Assembly (NCBI RefSeq): GCF_018873765.1
Contig: NC_057923.1
Span: 9,932,413 to 9,996,412 of the forward strand
DNA: 64,000 nt
Direction: 5' to 3'
DNA from: Telopea speciosissima
Taxonomy: Eukaryota > Streptophyta > Magnoliopsida > Proteales > Proteaceae
Positions 52,271 through 63,115 of this stretch are shown here, piece after piece. The first letter of the stretch is position 1; each line of letters opens with the position of its first letter. The notes beneath the pieces are model-generated. The model saw nothing but the letters and a program-made list of their open reading frames with translations. It was not told the DNA's origin and ran no database searches. Both the position numbers and the translations under genes were made by a program.

Positions 52271-53446
52271 ATCAATTCTAAATCAATCAGGATCGGTTTA
52301 AACTGCTTTAACCAGGATCCAATCCCAATTTTTTAAACCTTTGAGTGCATGGTGAAGAAACAAAAACCTATACACAATGTAGAAAATGTAACGGAAAGAA
52401 AAACATTTAAACAACCACAAGGCAATAATAGATGTGGTTCAACAAGGTGTCTACATCCACGATGAGATGAAAGCAGTCTTCAATCTTCACTAGGAATGGG
52501 GAAAAGACTTACACGCTCTCTTCCTCACATCTCTCTATGTTCACAAAGAATTAATCCTGTAACTCTAATAACCTAATCACTAACAAGTTAAAGGAAAACA
52601 AAGATATACAATCTCCACGTCTTAAGCTCTTGAGCTCAACAAACTATTAATGACCCTTTGAAGGCAGCCCACAACCTAAGCCATGGTATACATCAACTCT
52701 CTAACACATGATAATGTTTAGAAGTAGACTAATACAATAAGATATTTGATTGAACTGGACTCCAAAATTTGACATGTGATTAATCTAGATTATATCTTCT
52801 GTATATTTTACTGTGGATCAACATATCATTTGTCGACGACATGTTCACACAACAGAATAAATGCTTTGTGACGTTTGAAAAAAGGAAAATATTTCACCTT
52901 TTTCTCTTTTCCTTTCTATGCAAGAGAGTAGGTAGGGAATATCATATGGCAAAGTTTCAAAGGGGTGTGACAGTGCATTTGAGCTATAAAGGGTCTTCTC
53001 TATCTCCTCCAAAATACAAGTGTGGATGGATAAAGAGAGGGAATGCAAAGTGTTGTTAAAGGCTGTGAAGAATCTCCTAGCAGTCTAGATGGGGTGTGGG
53101 ATTAATACAATTTGGGTGGGTAGGGTACCTTTTAGTTTTATACCTATCAAAAGTTTTAATGGCATCTTGTTCTCCTTTTCCTTCTCATTGTTCATTTACT
53201 TTAAAGCATCTGGTTCTGCATTTGTGTTATATGTTTATAATAATTGAAGTCAGCAAAGTTCATTCATCCAACAAGTCAAAACCACCATTGATGAGTTGAG
53301 ACATAATCTTCATTGTTTCTTACTTACGCAAAACTGAAAGTACATGATACTTGATTAACCATTCATTAGGAATCCAAAATGGGAGATTTGTCCAACCACA
53401 CACAACTCTGCTGCTGGCTTTGTGGACTAATTTGCAAGGGAGTGTG
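52271..53446. other. Intergenic, no feature seen
   Basis: AT-rich sequence. The 52841-53059 open frame shows no domain. Nothing supported. Confidence 0.3.
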
Positions 53447-53454
53447 TCTCCCAC

Positions 53455-53854
53455 TAGGGTATCAAAAGTTGGCCAGCACCGGTAGTCCGATTTGAACCGA
53501 TGAATTGAACCTTGAAATCGGCTCAAGTAAATATTAAATATATCGAGGTCAAACACCAATCAATTAATAATCGAGCTTTCTAGGTGCAAGGTAGTGGCTC
53601 AACGATCAACCGATTGAAATGATCGAGTATTGTGACTGACCCACTAATCGATCATTAGCCCATTTAGTCCATGTAATCCTATTTATCTCGATTATAGTTT
53701 GATTAGTCAATTAGCCCATTTAAAGCCCGATTCATGACCTACCCTATAAGGCATGATTACCTAAACAGGTGGAAAAACGATGTGTGGCCTTCAATTAATG
53801 GGTATCGATTAAGACCGCCCAAAACTGACTGAACCCGACCCGTTGGCACCCTTA
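53455..53854. mobile_element. hAT-type MITE (TAGGGTATCAA member)
   Basis: The ends TAGGGTATCAAAAGTTGG and CCCGTTGGCACCCTTA are inverted with mismatches. They are flanked by TCTCCCAC (53447-53454) and CCTCCCAC (53855-53862), an 8-bp duplication with one mismatch. The interior is full of CGATTAAT/ATCGATT motifs. 400 bp, non-coding. Same end family as 4805-5350. Confidence 0.7.
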
Positions 53855-54190
53855 CCTCCCACCCACCAATGCCGCTATACAGATTCAACAATCACATAAA
53901 CTATAGGAGAACTAGATGCAAACTCTTCTAAAATTAAGCCTAATATGCACAATGGGCCAGGGCTAGTTTACATAGGATTCCTGAAGTAGGAGGTCAAGTG
54001 GTAATCTATATTTGAAGGGCCCCAAATTGGCCCAGATTTAATAGGCTTTTTTTTTTTTGGGTAAACCCCAGATTTAATACTGTCAATGTCATCATTTATG
54101 CACAGCTCTATTTTTAGGTCAATTTGATTTCCCATATGTTATTTAATGTTGAAAAAAAAAATCAAATTTTGTTTGCAATTGGGTCATTAG

Positions 54191-54418
54191 CAACGTTTTG
54201 AAAGGCGAAACCAAGGATTGAATCGGTCAATGCCGAGTTTGATCTAAATCGATTAGTGTTGATTTCAATCCGAATCAACAATGATTCAAAGCAGCCAAAA
54301 TTGACCTGAATCGGTTGAAAACAATGTAGAATCAACAAGGATCGGTAGAATCAATCACGACTGATACCCATCTGAATTAGACGATTTAATCAATCCCATT
54401 CTTATTTTTGAAACCATA
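54191..54418. mobile_element. Short hAT-type MITE with perfect target duplication
   Basis: 228 bp bounded by a perfect 8-bp duplication GTCATTAG (54183-54190 and 54419-54426). The ends CAACGTTTTGAAA and TTTTTGAAACCATA form a weak inverted repeat of the CAAGGTTTTAAAA type. Interior motifs AATCGGT/ATCGATT repeat. Confidence 0.75.
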
Positions 54419-54426
54419 GTCATTAG

Positions 54427-54997
54427 GTGTTGGAGATAAATCATAAACGATTGAAATAAAGAGGGTGGAGGGAGAGCTTTAGAAAAGGTAGAGAGTGGTG
54501 GTTTAACTAGGTCCTTCAAAATCTATCTAGGAGTTAAAATGTTAGCGGCTCCCACAACTGCAAGGTTTGAGGAGGGTCATAATGTATATAGTCTTACCCC
54601 GCATTACAAAGAAGCTATTTTCCTGACACGAAGCTGTGATCATTAGGTCGCAATGGAATACTTTACCGTTGCCCCAATGCCCACCCTCTATAATTCCCAT
54701 AAGTAAAATATGTTCCTTATATCAGTTGTATGATTGGAGGCCGAAAATTTAAAGCCGTCCAACTTTTTCCAGGCTTGGGCTGGATTTTTCTGCCCCCTGG
54801 GCTGGCCTAAAGTTGAGAAATCATAATTGAAGTTTCCACCCGATTAGGTTAGGGTTGAGGTATGGGGCTAAACCCAACTTGGCTCGAGAGCAATTTACAT
54901 GAAATCTTATTCCAATATGCATCTATTTGTGTTTTACAATGATCATTGAAAGCTGACTTGGCAGATGTGAGTCAATCAGATGTGGCATGCTTGAAGG
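54427..54997. other. Intergenic, no clear feature
   Basis: Contains GGGCTGG/CCAGCCC-like blocks near 54775-54850 that may be an old MITE of the GGGGTGTCAA family without resolved ends. Confidence 0.3.
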
Positions 54998-55013
54998 AAT
55001 AGCCCTTTGTATT

Positions 55014-55155
55014 ACCCCAAGGGGTCAGCTCAGTTGGCAAAAGACCAACTCCTCAAATAAGAGGTCATGAGTTCAAACCATCTTGGGGCCTATCCCCATC
55101 CCCTAATCCCCCCCCCAACTATTATACAAGCTCTTAATCCAAAAAAAAATAAAAA
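55014..55155 (+). mobile_element. tRNA-derived SINE, complete
   Basis: It begins ACCCCAAGGGGTCAGCTC. It carries an A box (TCAGCTCAGTTGGC) and a B box (GGTCATGAGTTCAAACC), then a short unrelated body and an A-rich tail. A perfect 16-bp target duplication AATAGCCCTTTGTATT flanks it (54998-55013 and 55156-55171). At 142 bp it is a compact SINE. It is mobilised by LINE machinery; which LINE is unknown. Confidence 0.85.
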
Positions 55156-55239
55156 AATAGCCCTTTGTATTGATCATTCAGTTGATTATTCAAGACATTA
55201 CTTGGCTGGCTTCTTACTTTAAATCTTGTTCTTTCGAGT

Positions 55240-55430
55240 CTATTTCTAGGAATGCTAAATTGCTAATGGTTTAGCAGTTGTCCTACCTCGTCAATCTCGT
55301 GTATAACAGCTTGGCCGCATTTCACTCCGGGGATTATGGAGTTTTGTAATTCCCCTCCCGCGTGTTGTTCGCGAGTTTCTCAATAGATTTCTCTTTACCA
55401 AACAAAAAAAATAAAATAAAATAAAAAATT
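55240..55430 (+). pseudogene. Probable LINE 3' tail
   Basis: A short stretch reading LANGLAVVLPRQSRV, then a stop, TTCTCAATAGATTTCTCTTTACC and an A-rich tail. This is reminiscent of L1-type LINE 3' ends in plants. Too short to be sure. Confidence 0.35.
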
Positions 55431-56588
55431 TTGTGTTTTACAATTGCCTTTGAGTTTTTTTATTAAATGAAAATGGTTATGGGAGAGAGTTCTTAGTCCG
55501 AGAGCGTGGCCCTTGCGCCAGCACGAGAGCCAATGGAAGTATGTGCATGAACATCAATAGGGGTGGGATTTGTATCTTTCATGGGGGTGGGGCAATCATT
55601 TTATGGGCCCTCTATCTTGGTGTAGGAGCCACAATCCTGGACAAACTTCATCGGATTCACCATTACCACATTGAAACCAATTCTGATTAAACTAAATATT
55701 TAGATGAGTGGTGTCAGCCAGTTCGGCTAGTTTCGGTCGGATTGAATTGGTTTCGATCTAGGAATGAGTGGACCAAAACCGAACCTTTAAGAAACTTTAA
55801 TTTTTGTTGGTTTCGGTTTATTTCGATTTTTCAATATCAAGCTAATATCGATTTAGTTTAGTTTTTTTTTTTGCTTGAACCACAATATAATGAAGAAAGA
55901 TTCAATAAAAACATTTTAAATCGTCTTCCCCAAGTTAAACAAATAAACAATCAAGAACTGGGAATTTTATTTGATGTGTTCATATTGTAATCGGAGCAAA
56001 GAGGAATAAATTGTAAAAAGCACGATAACTAATATTGAAACCCATAGATAAATAGAGTTTATAGCAAAAACATTGTTTGTCATTGTAAAGGAAGACAATT
56101 AATCAATGAGAATACAATTAATATTAAAATTACAAAATGAACTCTACATCGAATCATTCATTTAACTGTCTAAGGAGATCAATGGAAGCATTGTTACAAA
56201 TCAATTTAGTTATTCATAAATTCATATTCATTGATTTGGAACAATTTCCTTATAATACTAATATTGCAATTTATATTAAAATTAATTCACATATTTATAT
56301 CCTCATACTAAATGATTTTTTATCTATTTCATTCTGTTTGGTTTTTAGTTTGGACATCGAGAAGTTTTGTATGGTCTGATTTTCAGCTGATCCCCATCAT
56401 ACCGCAATCCAAAACCAGTCCAATTCGATCCGCTTGTTTTGGTCGGTTACGGTCGGTTTTACGGTTCGGGCCAAGTTTTGACGCCCCACCCTACTACTGA
56501 CTCTGGTTCTTCTCCTTCTCCTTCTCCGCTCCTCTACTAACGCTATTGCTCCCCTCGATGAAATCGGAGCTACGGGACGAAGAGGAAG
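55431..56588. other. Intergenic, possible MITE
   Basis: At about 55710-56495 the sequence has GTTTCGGTCGG/CCGAACC motifs near both ends. It may be a decayed GGGGTGTCAA-type MITE lying directly against the glycosylase pseudogene, but ends and target duplication could not be matched. Confidence 0.3.
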
Positions 56589-56910
56589 ATGAAAACCGTG
56601 TTGAATGGTCTCTTCAGCATTCTTCTTTCGCAGAACACCACTGATGCTAACTGCAGAAGGGTTTTCGCTTCTCTTAAACGCGCTTTCCGGCACTTCTAAG
56701 TTCTAACATTTATGAAAGTTTTTTGGTTCTTTCCCTGAAGGTTCATGCTGATGAATCAACATATATAGAGGGTGCCATACAATATGGTGGTTTAACTGGA
56801 ACAAAAGCTTCAGAAGAATGGTAACTATGCCTGGAGTACTTGAGGGACATGTCAGTTGACGAAATCAAGGCCGATCTCTGTCGTTGCAAAGGAATTGGAC
56901 CCAAGACGGT
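56589..56910 (+). pseudogene. HhH-GPD DNA glycosylase fragment (At3g47830-like)
   Basis: 56589-56699 encodes a stretch with SILLSQNTTDANCRRVFASL followed by KRAFRHF and a stop. This is the first conserved helix region of endonuclease III-like glycosylases. After a ~40-bp gap, 56740-56820 encodes ADESTYIEGAIQYGGLTGTK then ASEEW and a stop. 56833-56910 in another frame encodes LEYLRDMSVDEIKADLC then RCKGIGPKT, the helix-hairpin-helix. The intact family has some 20 residues between the last two pieces, and the catalytic Asp region and the iron-sulphur end are absent downstream. The normal enzyme removes oxidised bases from DNA. The first gap is probably the remains of an intron, suggesting a broken gene copy rather than a processed one. 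Confidence 0.75.
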
Positions 56911-57216
56911 AAATTTAAAAACGATAATTTTTCTTTCTTTAACTTCTGTTTGGGTATTAATGATTCTCACGTTCTTAAGTCTGCTATTTCTGCTGAATGG
57001 GATAAAGTATGGATGAAACTATTGAAACTTCTGTGCTGTTAAACCAAAAATGTGGAGCTACTATTGATAGTGACGGATGCTTGGCTGACATCAGAGCTTC
57101 TGTATTATCGGCATAAAGGAAGATCTTCTTCTGTTATCAACATGATCAGGTGCTCTGTCTTGAGCTTTCAGGGTCCTCTATTACAGAACAAGTAACATCA
57201 ATTTTGTAAAAGAGAT

Positions 57217-57453
57217 TCCCAAATTCCATATTCATAAATGCATCTTTACCGTAGAGAATGAGAATTTCATCTGGGTATCTTTGAAAGATGGAAAACCCAA
57301 ATTCCATATTCATAAATGCATCTTTACCGTAGAGAATGAGAATTTCATCTGGGTATCTTTGAAAGATGGAAAACCCAAATTCCATATTCATAAATGCATC
57401 TTTACCGTAAGGAATGGGAATTTCATCTGGGTATCTTTGAAAGATGGAAACCC
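57217..57453. repeat. Three tandem copies of a 78-bp unit
   Basis: Units start at 57221, 57299 and 57377 (AAATTCCATATTCATAAATG) and are nearly identical. 78 is a multiple of three. On the - strand an open frame of 124 codons (57520-57146) runs through all three, repeating GKDAFMNMEF and FQRYPDEI. No known family was recognised. Sequence on either side does not repeat. Confidence 0.85.
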
Positions 57454-58589
57454 TATATGATAAAATTGTCATGGAAATTGGGCTGTGGTTGCATGAAGCA
57501 TGCAGAAGAGCTTGTTTCATCTGAAAAGTGGGGGTTCTACTGCTTTTCCGAACTTCGAAAACCTAGTAATGGGAGTCATCCACAAAAGTCTTTTTTTTGG
57601 GGTGAATATAGAAGAGTCTGTATTGTATTATAGATAAGCTTAACCCCTTGTGTAGCGTTGCTCCTTGAATTTTTTTTTTATTTTTTAAGGTTCAGAAGTC
57701 TGATCACATCTATGGGAGTTGGACATAAGCATATGATTTCACTGTCAAATGACCTACAAATTGGCCATCATATCATCCATCATCAAATTGCATTCCCAAA
57801 TAATGGTTAGTAAACCCAATTGTGATTCGGAGAACCTACCTAAATACAGAACATGGGGAATGAAAGAGAAGAAGATCATGAGGACTGAAGATGGGATTAA
57901 ACCTCCGGGCTTAAAGGTGGTCCTTAGGGATATTATTCTGTGGGTTGGTTTCATAACTTTTGTTTCTAGATGTTGTTTGCATGATATTTGGGGGGGGGGG
58001 GGGGGGAGAGTTGGCTTGTACATAGACAGTTAGGACTTCAAGAATAGTCTACAAACAAGAACTATTATAAGAGAATGATTTGGATGCCAAAGAAGGATTC
58101 CTATAATTTTCTCTGCAGGACTTTTGGGAGGTAAGTTAATTAGTTTAAATTTTTTTAGGATAGACTATAATTTGAGATTAAGATCATGTATGAAGTTAAA
58201 AGTTCTGTGTCTGTTGGTGTCCTATAATTTTATGTGAGGATTATTATCTTCATTGGGACTGATCCTAAATGCCTATTAGTTCTGTGTTGCACCAGGTGCT
58301 GAATGTTCTATTTATAGTTGGGTACTGTGGTTATGATTTTGTGATCATATTGTGGTAATTCCTATTATGTTGTAGTATTATATTGTTTATAGTCCAAACC
58401 AAATCTCAAGTAGTGGTGATAAGCATTGGTTGAGCTGAGTAGGATATCTCTTTTCTGAAGTCCCCGTCATAATGTATACAATTAGGAAATCAGTGCAAGA
58501 TAAGATAAGTTTATTAACCAGAATAAGCATAGGCTTCTCAAGGTGGCCAAGAAACAAACAGATGAAAACGAAATACAAATACATGGAAC
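57454..58589. other. Intergenic, no feature seen
   Basis: AT-rich, with a poly-G run at about 57991-58006. No coding signal. Confidence 0.3.
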
Positions 58590-58990
58590 TAGGGACTAGC
58601 CTTCCAAGGGTAGGGAACTTCCCGAAGGTTGTCTATCTCCCCTTTGCCTAGCTAGCTGATCTGCCATGTTGTTCACAGTCCTAGGCTTCCAATGCAATGG
58701 GCAGTTCACTTGGGAGGCCAAGGACTTGATGCATCTGATGATATGAAGTATGAACAATACTCGATGGGCTATCCTTAGTTGTTGATATTCAAACAGAATA
58801 GTCGTTAAGTCTCCTTGCACCATAATGTTATCAAAACCCTCTCATAGGAAACTCCAAACCCATTATAAGAGAAAGTTCTGTTCTAACAGGATTCCCCACC
58901 CCTATGGGCCTGAAAGGCTCCTGAAGACTTGTCCTGTGGCCTCATTGACGTTATTAATAGAAGGGCAATGATAGAAAATCAAATCTCTCA
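58590..58990 (-). pseudogene. LINE RNase H fragment
   Basis: The - strand frame 58823-58596 reads VQGDLTTILFEYQQ, then LHIIRCIKSLASQVNC and WKPRTVNNMADQLARQ. This is the RNase H domain end of plant L1-type LINEs. Upstream on the - strand the frame breaks. Confidence 0.6.
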
Positions 58991-61108
58991 AGAACAACAG
59001 TGGAACTCAAGAGAAAGGATGTGCTGGTGGATATCTAACACAGAGGATTAACCAGGAAAAAAATAAAGAGAGGATAATATTAACTAGAACTGATAAACCA
59101 GATTTTGAGAACTGTAGGAGAAATTAATGACTCGAGATAGGCAGATCAGGAAGACCTGAAACTCAGGTCAAGTGCTCTTCTGGAAAGGTGATTTCTGTCT
59201 GCAAAAGATCTCAGAAATATGAGTTCAGATGAAGGCACACAGGTCACTCCACTAGGAAAGCAGCTAGGTTACTAGAACTTGAATTCTAAGCAATTTACTC
59301 AGATTTCGAGAACAGAATTCAATAGAGATTGTTGACAGGAACTGACATATGGAATTTGAACTCGACCACATCAGTAGATTAAGAGATGTGGTCAACTAAA
59401 ACTAGCTGGAAAAGTAACAAAAAAAGAGTATTGCGGGATATTGAAAGAATGATTGACTGACCTACTAAGTTTGATAGAACAGAAAGAAAACAATGAAGGA
59501 TAGAGGATGCGAACCCACCTTTTTTTGTTTTGGAATCCACCAAAAACTTGATTTTTAAGGATTTTTATGACAAAGACAGGCGGTGTTTAGAGGGAAGTTT
59601 TGTCATGTCACAAATTCTACAATGCTTTTGAAAGGACTTAAGAGAGGTATTTATATATCAGGGAATGGGTCTATACAATTCTTTTTGGATATGATTTTTA
59701 TTGATGAGTATTTAAGCTATTTTCCCTGTTTATATGCTGATTTTTTATGTGCTTCCTGTTTTTATATCCCCAATCTCCAAACTGAATTATCCACTAATAC
59801 ATCTTGTGACATATTTTTCGCATCCCCAAATTTACTTATAAGGGGCCCTTTTTTTAAAATTAATGTAATGTTAGTTTCTAATTTTGGAATATCAAATAAG
59901 TCAATATTTCTGTAAAATAATTTCAAAGATATGAATTTCTATATTTGATTAATGCCAGCATGTAAAAGTAGTATGAAATTCTTAACATAAAGTCACTCTT
60001 TGCTTCCTTCTTTTTCCTTCACCATTTAATAAATGTTGTAAAAAAGTATATGGTCTAGACAAGATGATCAAAGTGATTTTGCTTCAACTGTCTATTGGAT
60101 AGGACCATAATCATCCAAATAGCCTTATCCCAACTATTTTGGGGAGAGATAAGGTCTCATCTGACAAACGCTTCTTTTCCACGGGAGTATTTCTGAACCA
60201 GAATTTTTTTTTTTTTTTTTTTTGGGGGGGGGGGGCCGGGGGGGAGGGGATTCTCGGGGAACACTTCTGCAGGGTAGAAATGCATTTGGTCTGAATAAAG
60301 TAAGAAGCAGAAGTGTTTGGATTGAGCAACTTTGCAGAACCCTGTAAACAGAAAAGTACCGGAGCAGAAGGCATGCAAATAGGTGGTGTCTCAACGCTGC
60401 AATCTGGGAAGGTGACTCTCTCAGTCTCTCCTCTTGGTATCGGGTAAATCAAAGATGAGCCTTGAGTCAGGGGTTGTGTTTTTTGTTTCTTTCAAAGTGT
60501 TTCTGGAAAAAAGAACACTTTTATTTTTGTTTCTTGTTTTTGTTCCATTTTATTCCAAATAATCGGTTCATCCGCTGGAACACAAAAAATGAACCTGTGT
60601 TGCCACTCGACTTGTGTTCCCAAATGATGGTCGATCATCTAGAGTGTCTGGGGAAGGAGATGAAAGGGACACTCTAGTTGCCTGCACTTAATCTCTTAGG
60701 ACATGTGAATTGCCTGCTTCAGTAACTGGGAGGGCATTGGAGGAATCCGCTTTTACCAGTAGAGGAATAGAAAGTTCTACTCTCAGTAAGGCCCTAAAGC
60801 TGCTTAAGGTTTGAAATCAAGGAGATAAAGTTAAATTGAGAGAAACCCTTTGATCATCCCTAAAGCCCCCCAAAAGCATGAGATGCCTCGGAATCTTCAC
60901 ACCTTTTAAAAAACCTCAAGGTCAATGCTCAAAACTCCAAAAGCAGTTTGAGATAACCTACTTATCCGTAACAGATTAGTTTGTAATATCAATTGTTTGG
61001 TTCAAACTTCAAACAACACATTGTGCATTTGGATCCTGTTTAGATTTCCTGAACTGCAGTCGAGGGAAAGTTGGATACAATGGAGGTTTGCATTGTAACG
61101 TTACGATG
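58991..61108. other. Intergenic, no clear gene
   Basis: AT-rich, with a poly-T/poly-G junction at about 60203-60250. Small ORFs (59583-59915, 60462-60677) have no recognisable domains. Confidence 0.3.
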
Positions 61109-61133
61109 TTAATTCTTATGACCTTCCATGTAG

Positions 61134-61181
61134 CCGACCCCATTTAGTTGGGATAAGGCTGAGTTGCTGTTGTTGTTGTTG
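61134..61181 (+). mobile_element. Ultra-short RTE LINE insertion (3' end only)
   Basis: Only 48 bp: CCGACCCCATTTAGTTGGG, GATAAGGCT-like end and a GTT repeat tail. This is identical in its core to the RTE terminus at 27990-28016. Flanking copies TTAATTCTTATGACCTTCC (61109-61133) and TTAATTTCTATGACCTTCC (61182-61207) form a ~25-bp target duplication with a few mismatches. Confidence 0.8.
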
Positions 61182-61207
61182 TTAATTTCTATGACCTTCC
61201 ACCGTAG

Positions 61208-62574
61208 TTACTTGCCGTGTTGGACCCAAGAGCACAAAAATATAAAACCATGAAAGTATAACCAAATAATTTACATATGAACAGTTTTTGGCAAGTTTCC
61301 GAGATGCCAAAGGACTTTCCAGTATTGTCTGTTTTATATTAGCCCATTTCGGTAAGGTGATAGATTTTACTCATTGAGATTGCTTGTGCTTTGATCTTAG
61401 TGTTTCCTCTCAGATTCTAGGAGTCTAGAAAATAAAGTGCCTTATAGATAGAGCTGGTAAAAAGAATATTGATCAGATTGGCAGCTACTCTTACATATAG
61501 TTGGTCATAGCTTTTGATACCTTGTGTCCTGCAATCCTTTATTGAAAATGCTGTAATGTAAACAACTAAAAGTATTGGCTATGTCAACACAATGTTCAAA
61601 CACCAGCTATTTAATATGGTAACTCGAGATATGTAAACAAGCATCTTTCACATTTGTTAAATTTCAGTTCTCTACTTAATATGGATATGCTGCTCAAAGG
61701 ATTCCCTCTTTTGTACCTGTAATTGTAAAGTAGCTGGGATGCCTCACCAACCATATTAGAACTGTAATTGTGAATATTCCATTGAGAAGTGAGATTGCGA
61801 CATCGCAATCCAGTAGCTTTTCAACTTATTCTTTTTTTGTATTGACACTTGATACCTTGCACAGTGAGTTACCTACCCTGTCTTTATTTCAGAATGTTGG
61901 TTTGCCTGAACGTTACTTTACATTTCCTACTATATAATTTTTCTATTGCTCATTGAGAATTTTAGATGCTTATTTATATGGGAACTCCACCACCTGCAGA
62001 TATACTATGAGATCTTGCCTGTACATGACTTTACTTTTTTTGTTTATAGGTAGGCCCTAAAAGGAGAATTGAACTTATACCCTCTTAATTGCACTTATTC
62101 AGGTTTATCTGAAAATGAAGCCATCAGTTGGCTTTCCATACATGCTGACAGGGAGAAGGCATAAAGCATCTCAACAGACAACAAACGGCTACCATATTAA
62201 TTGAAATTTTATCTGAACTGTCTATTTATCACCCCGGTAGTAGATGTATGGGAAGCTTGAAAGAAAGGGGCTAATCAGCGAAGAACTTCCTTTGGCCAAC
62301 CAAGCCCTCTATCAAAATACTGTTGCAGCACAGATTTAAAAAATAAAAAAAAGGAACAGGGTTCTTTGAGCAAGCGACATAGAGGAGTGCACCAATAAGG
62401 TGTCTAGTAACGGTTTTGTACATAGGAGGGCAGCAAGGTCATTTAATGTGAGGATGAGAGAGAGAGAGAGTGCTAGCATACCTTCCTTGGCGTCTTAGAA
62501 AATATTTTCCCATAAAAAAAATAATAAAGGATTAAGTTTTCTTCATTTGTCAAGAGGGAAGATTTCCTTCACAA
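61208..62574. other. Intergenic, no feature seen
   Basis: AT-rich. The GA repeat near 62456-62470 is the only simple repeat. No coding region supported. Confidence 0.3.
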
Positions 62575-62880
62575 CCGGTGATGTTACTCTGTGAATGGAC
62601 TCTGTGGCTTGCATTAGTGGGTTGATTATGAAGGGTCGTAAAGAGATCGTAGGGGTTGCGCTATATATTTGTAGCGAGGGTTCTTTCTCTGTAATCAATT
62701 TAAGAGAGGTGTGAGAACGTGCGATTGTAACCCTATTCTCCATTGTTAGTAAAGTAAATCTCATCTCATTATGGACGTAAGCGATCTTGTTGAACCATGT
62801 AAATCCTTGTATATTGTGTGATTGTTTGTTTGTGATATCTATTCTTTTCTACATCGATTTAGGTTCGCGTTTTTATATAC
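62575..62880 (+). mobile_element. LTR fragment related to the solo LTR at 29001
   Basis: It shares GGGTTGATT, TTTGTAGCGAGGGTTCTTT, GAGAGGTGTGAG and TGTAACCCTATTCTCCATTG with 29001-29369, with considerable divergence. Ends and target duplication were not recognised. Confidence 0.6.
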
Positions 62881-63080
62881 CATTAACTCCCACCCCCTAT
62901 TACACAAAGTTGAAAGTATCTTTCTCCATGTTATACTTCATGGTGAGAAGATTCTCTTTTCATCTATGGTGAAGAAAAACTAGGTCTAGAAACTAATGTA
63001 TAAAATAATTGAACAAATATTTAATGGTTTACCTCTTGAGTCAATTCACAAATGCTTTGTTTTTGTTTCCAGAAGGAAAG

Positions 63081-63115
<35 letters not shown>

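Noticed and set aside
57217-57453. CRISPR-like repeat array
   Set aside because: Units are contiguous tandem repeats with no unique spacers, in a plant genome.
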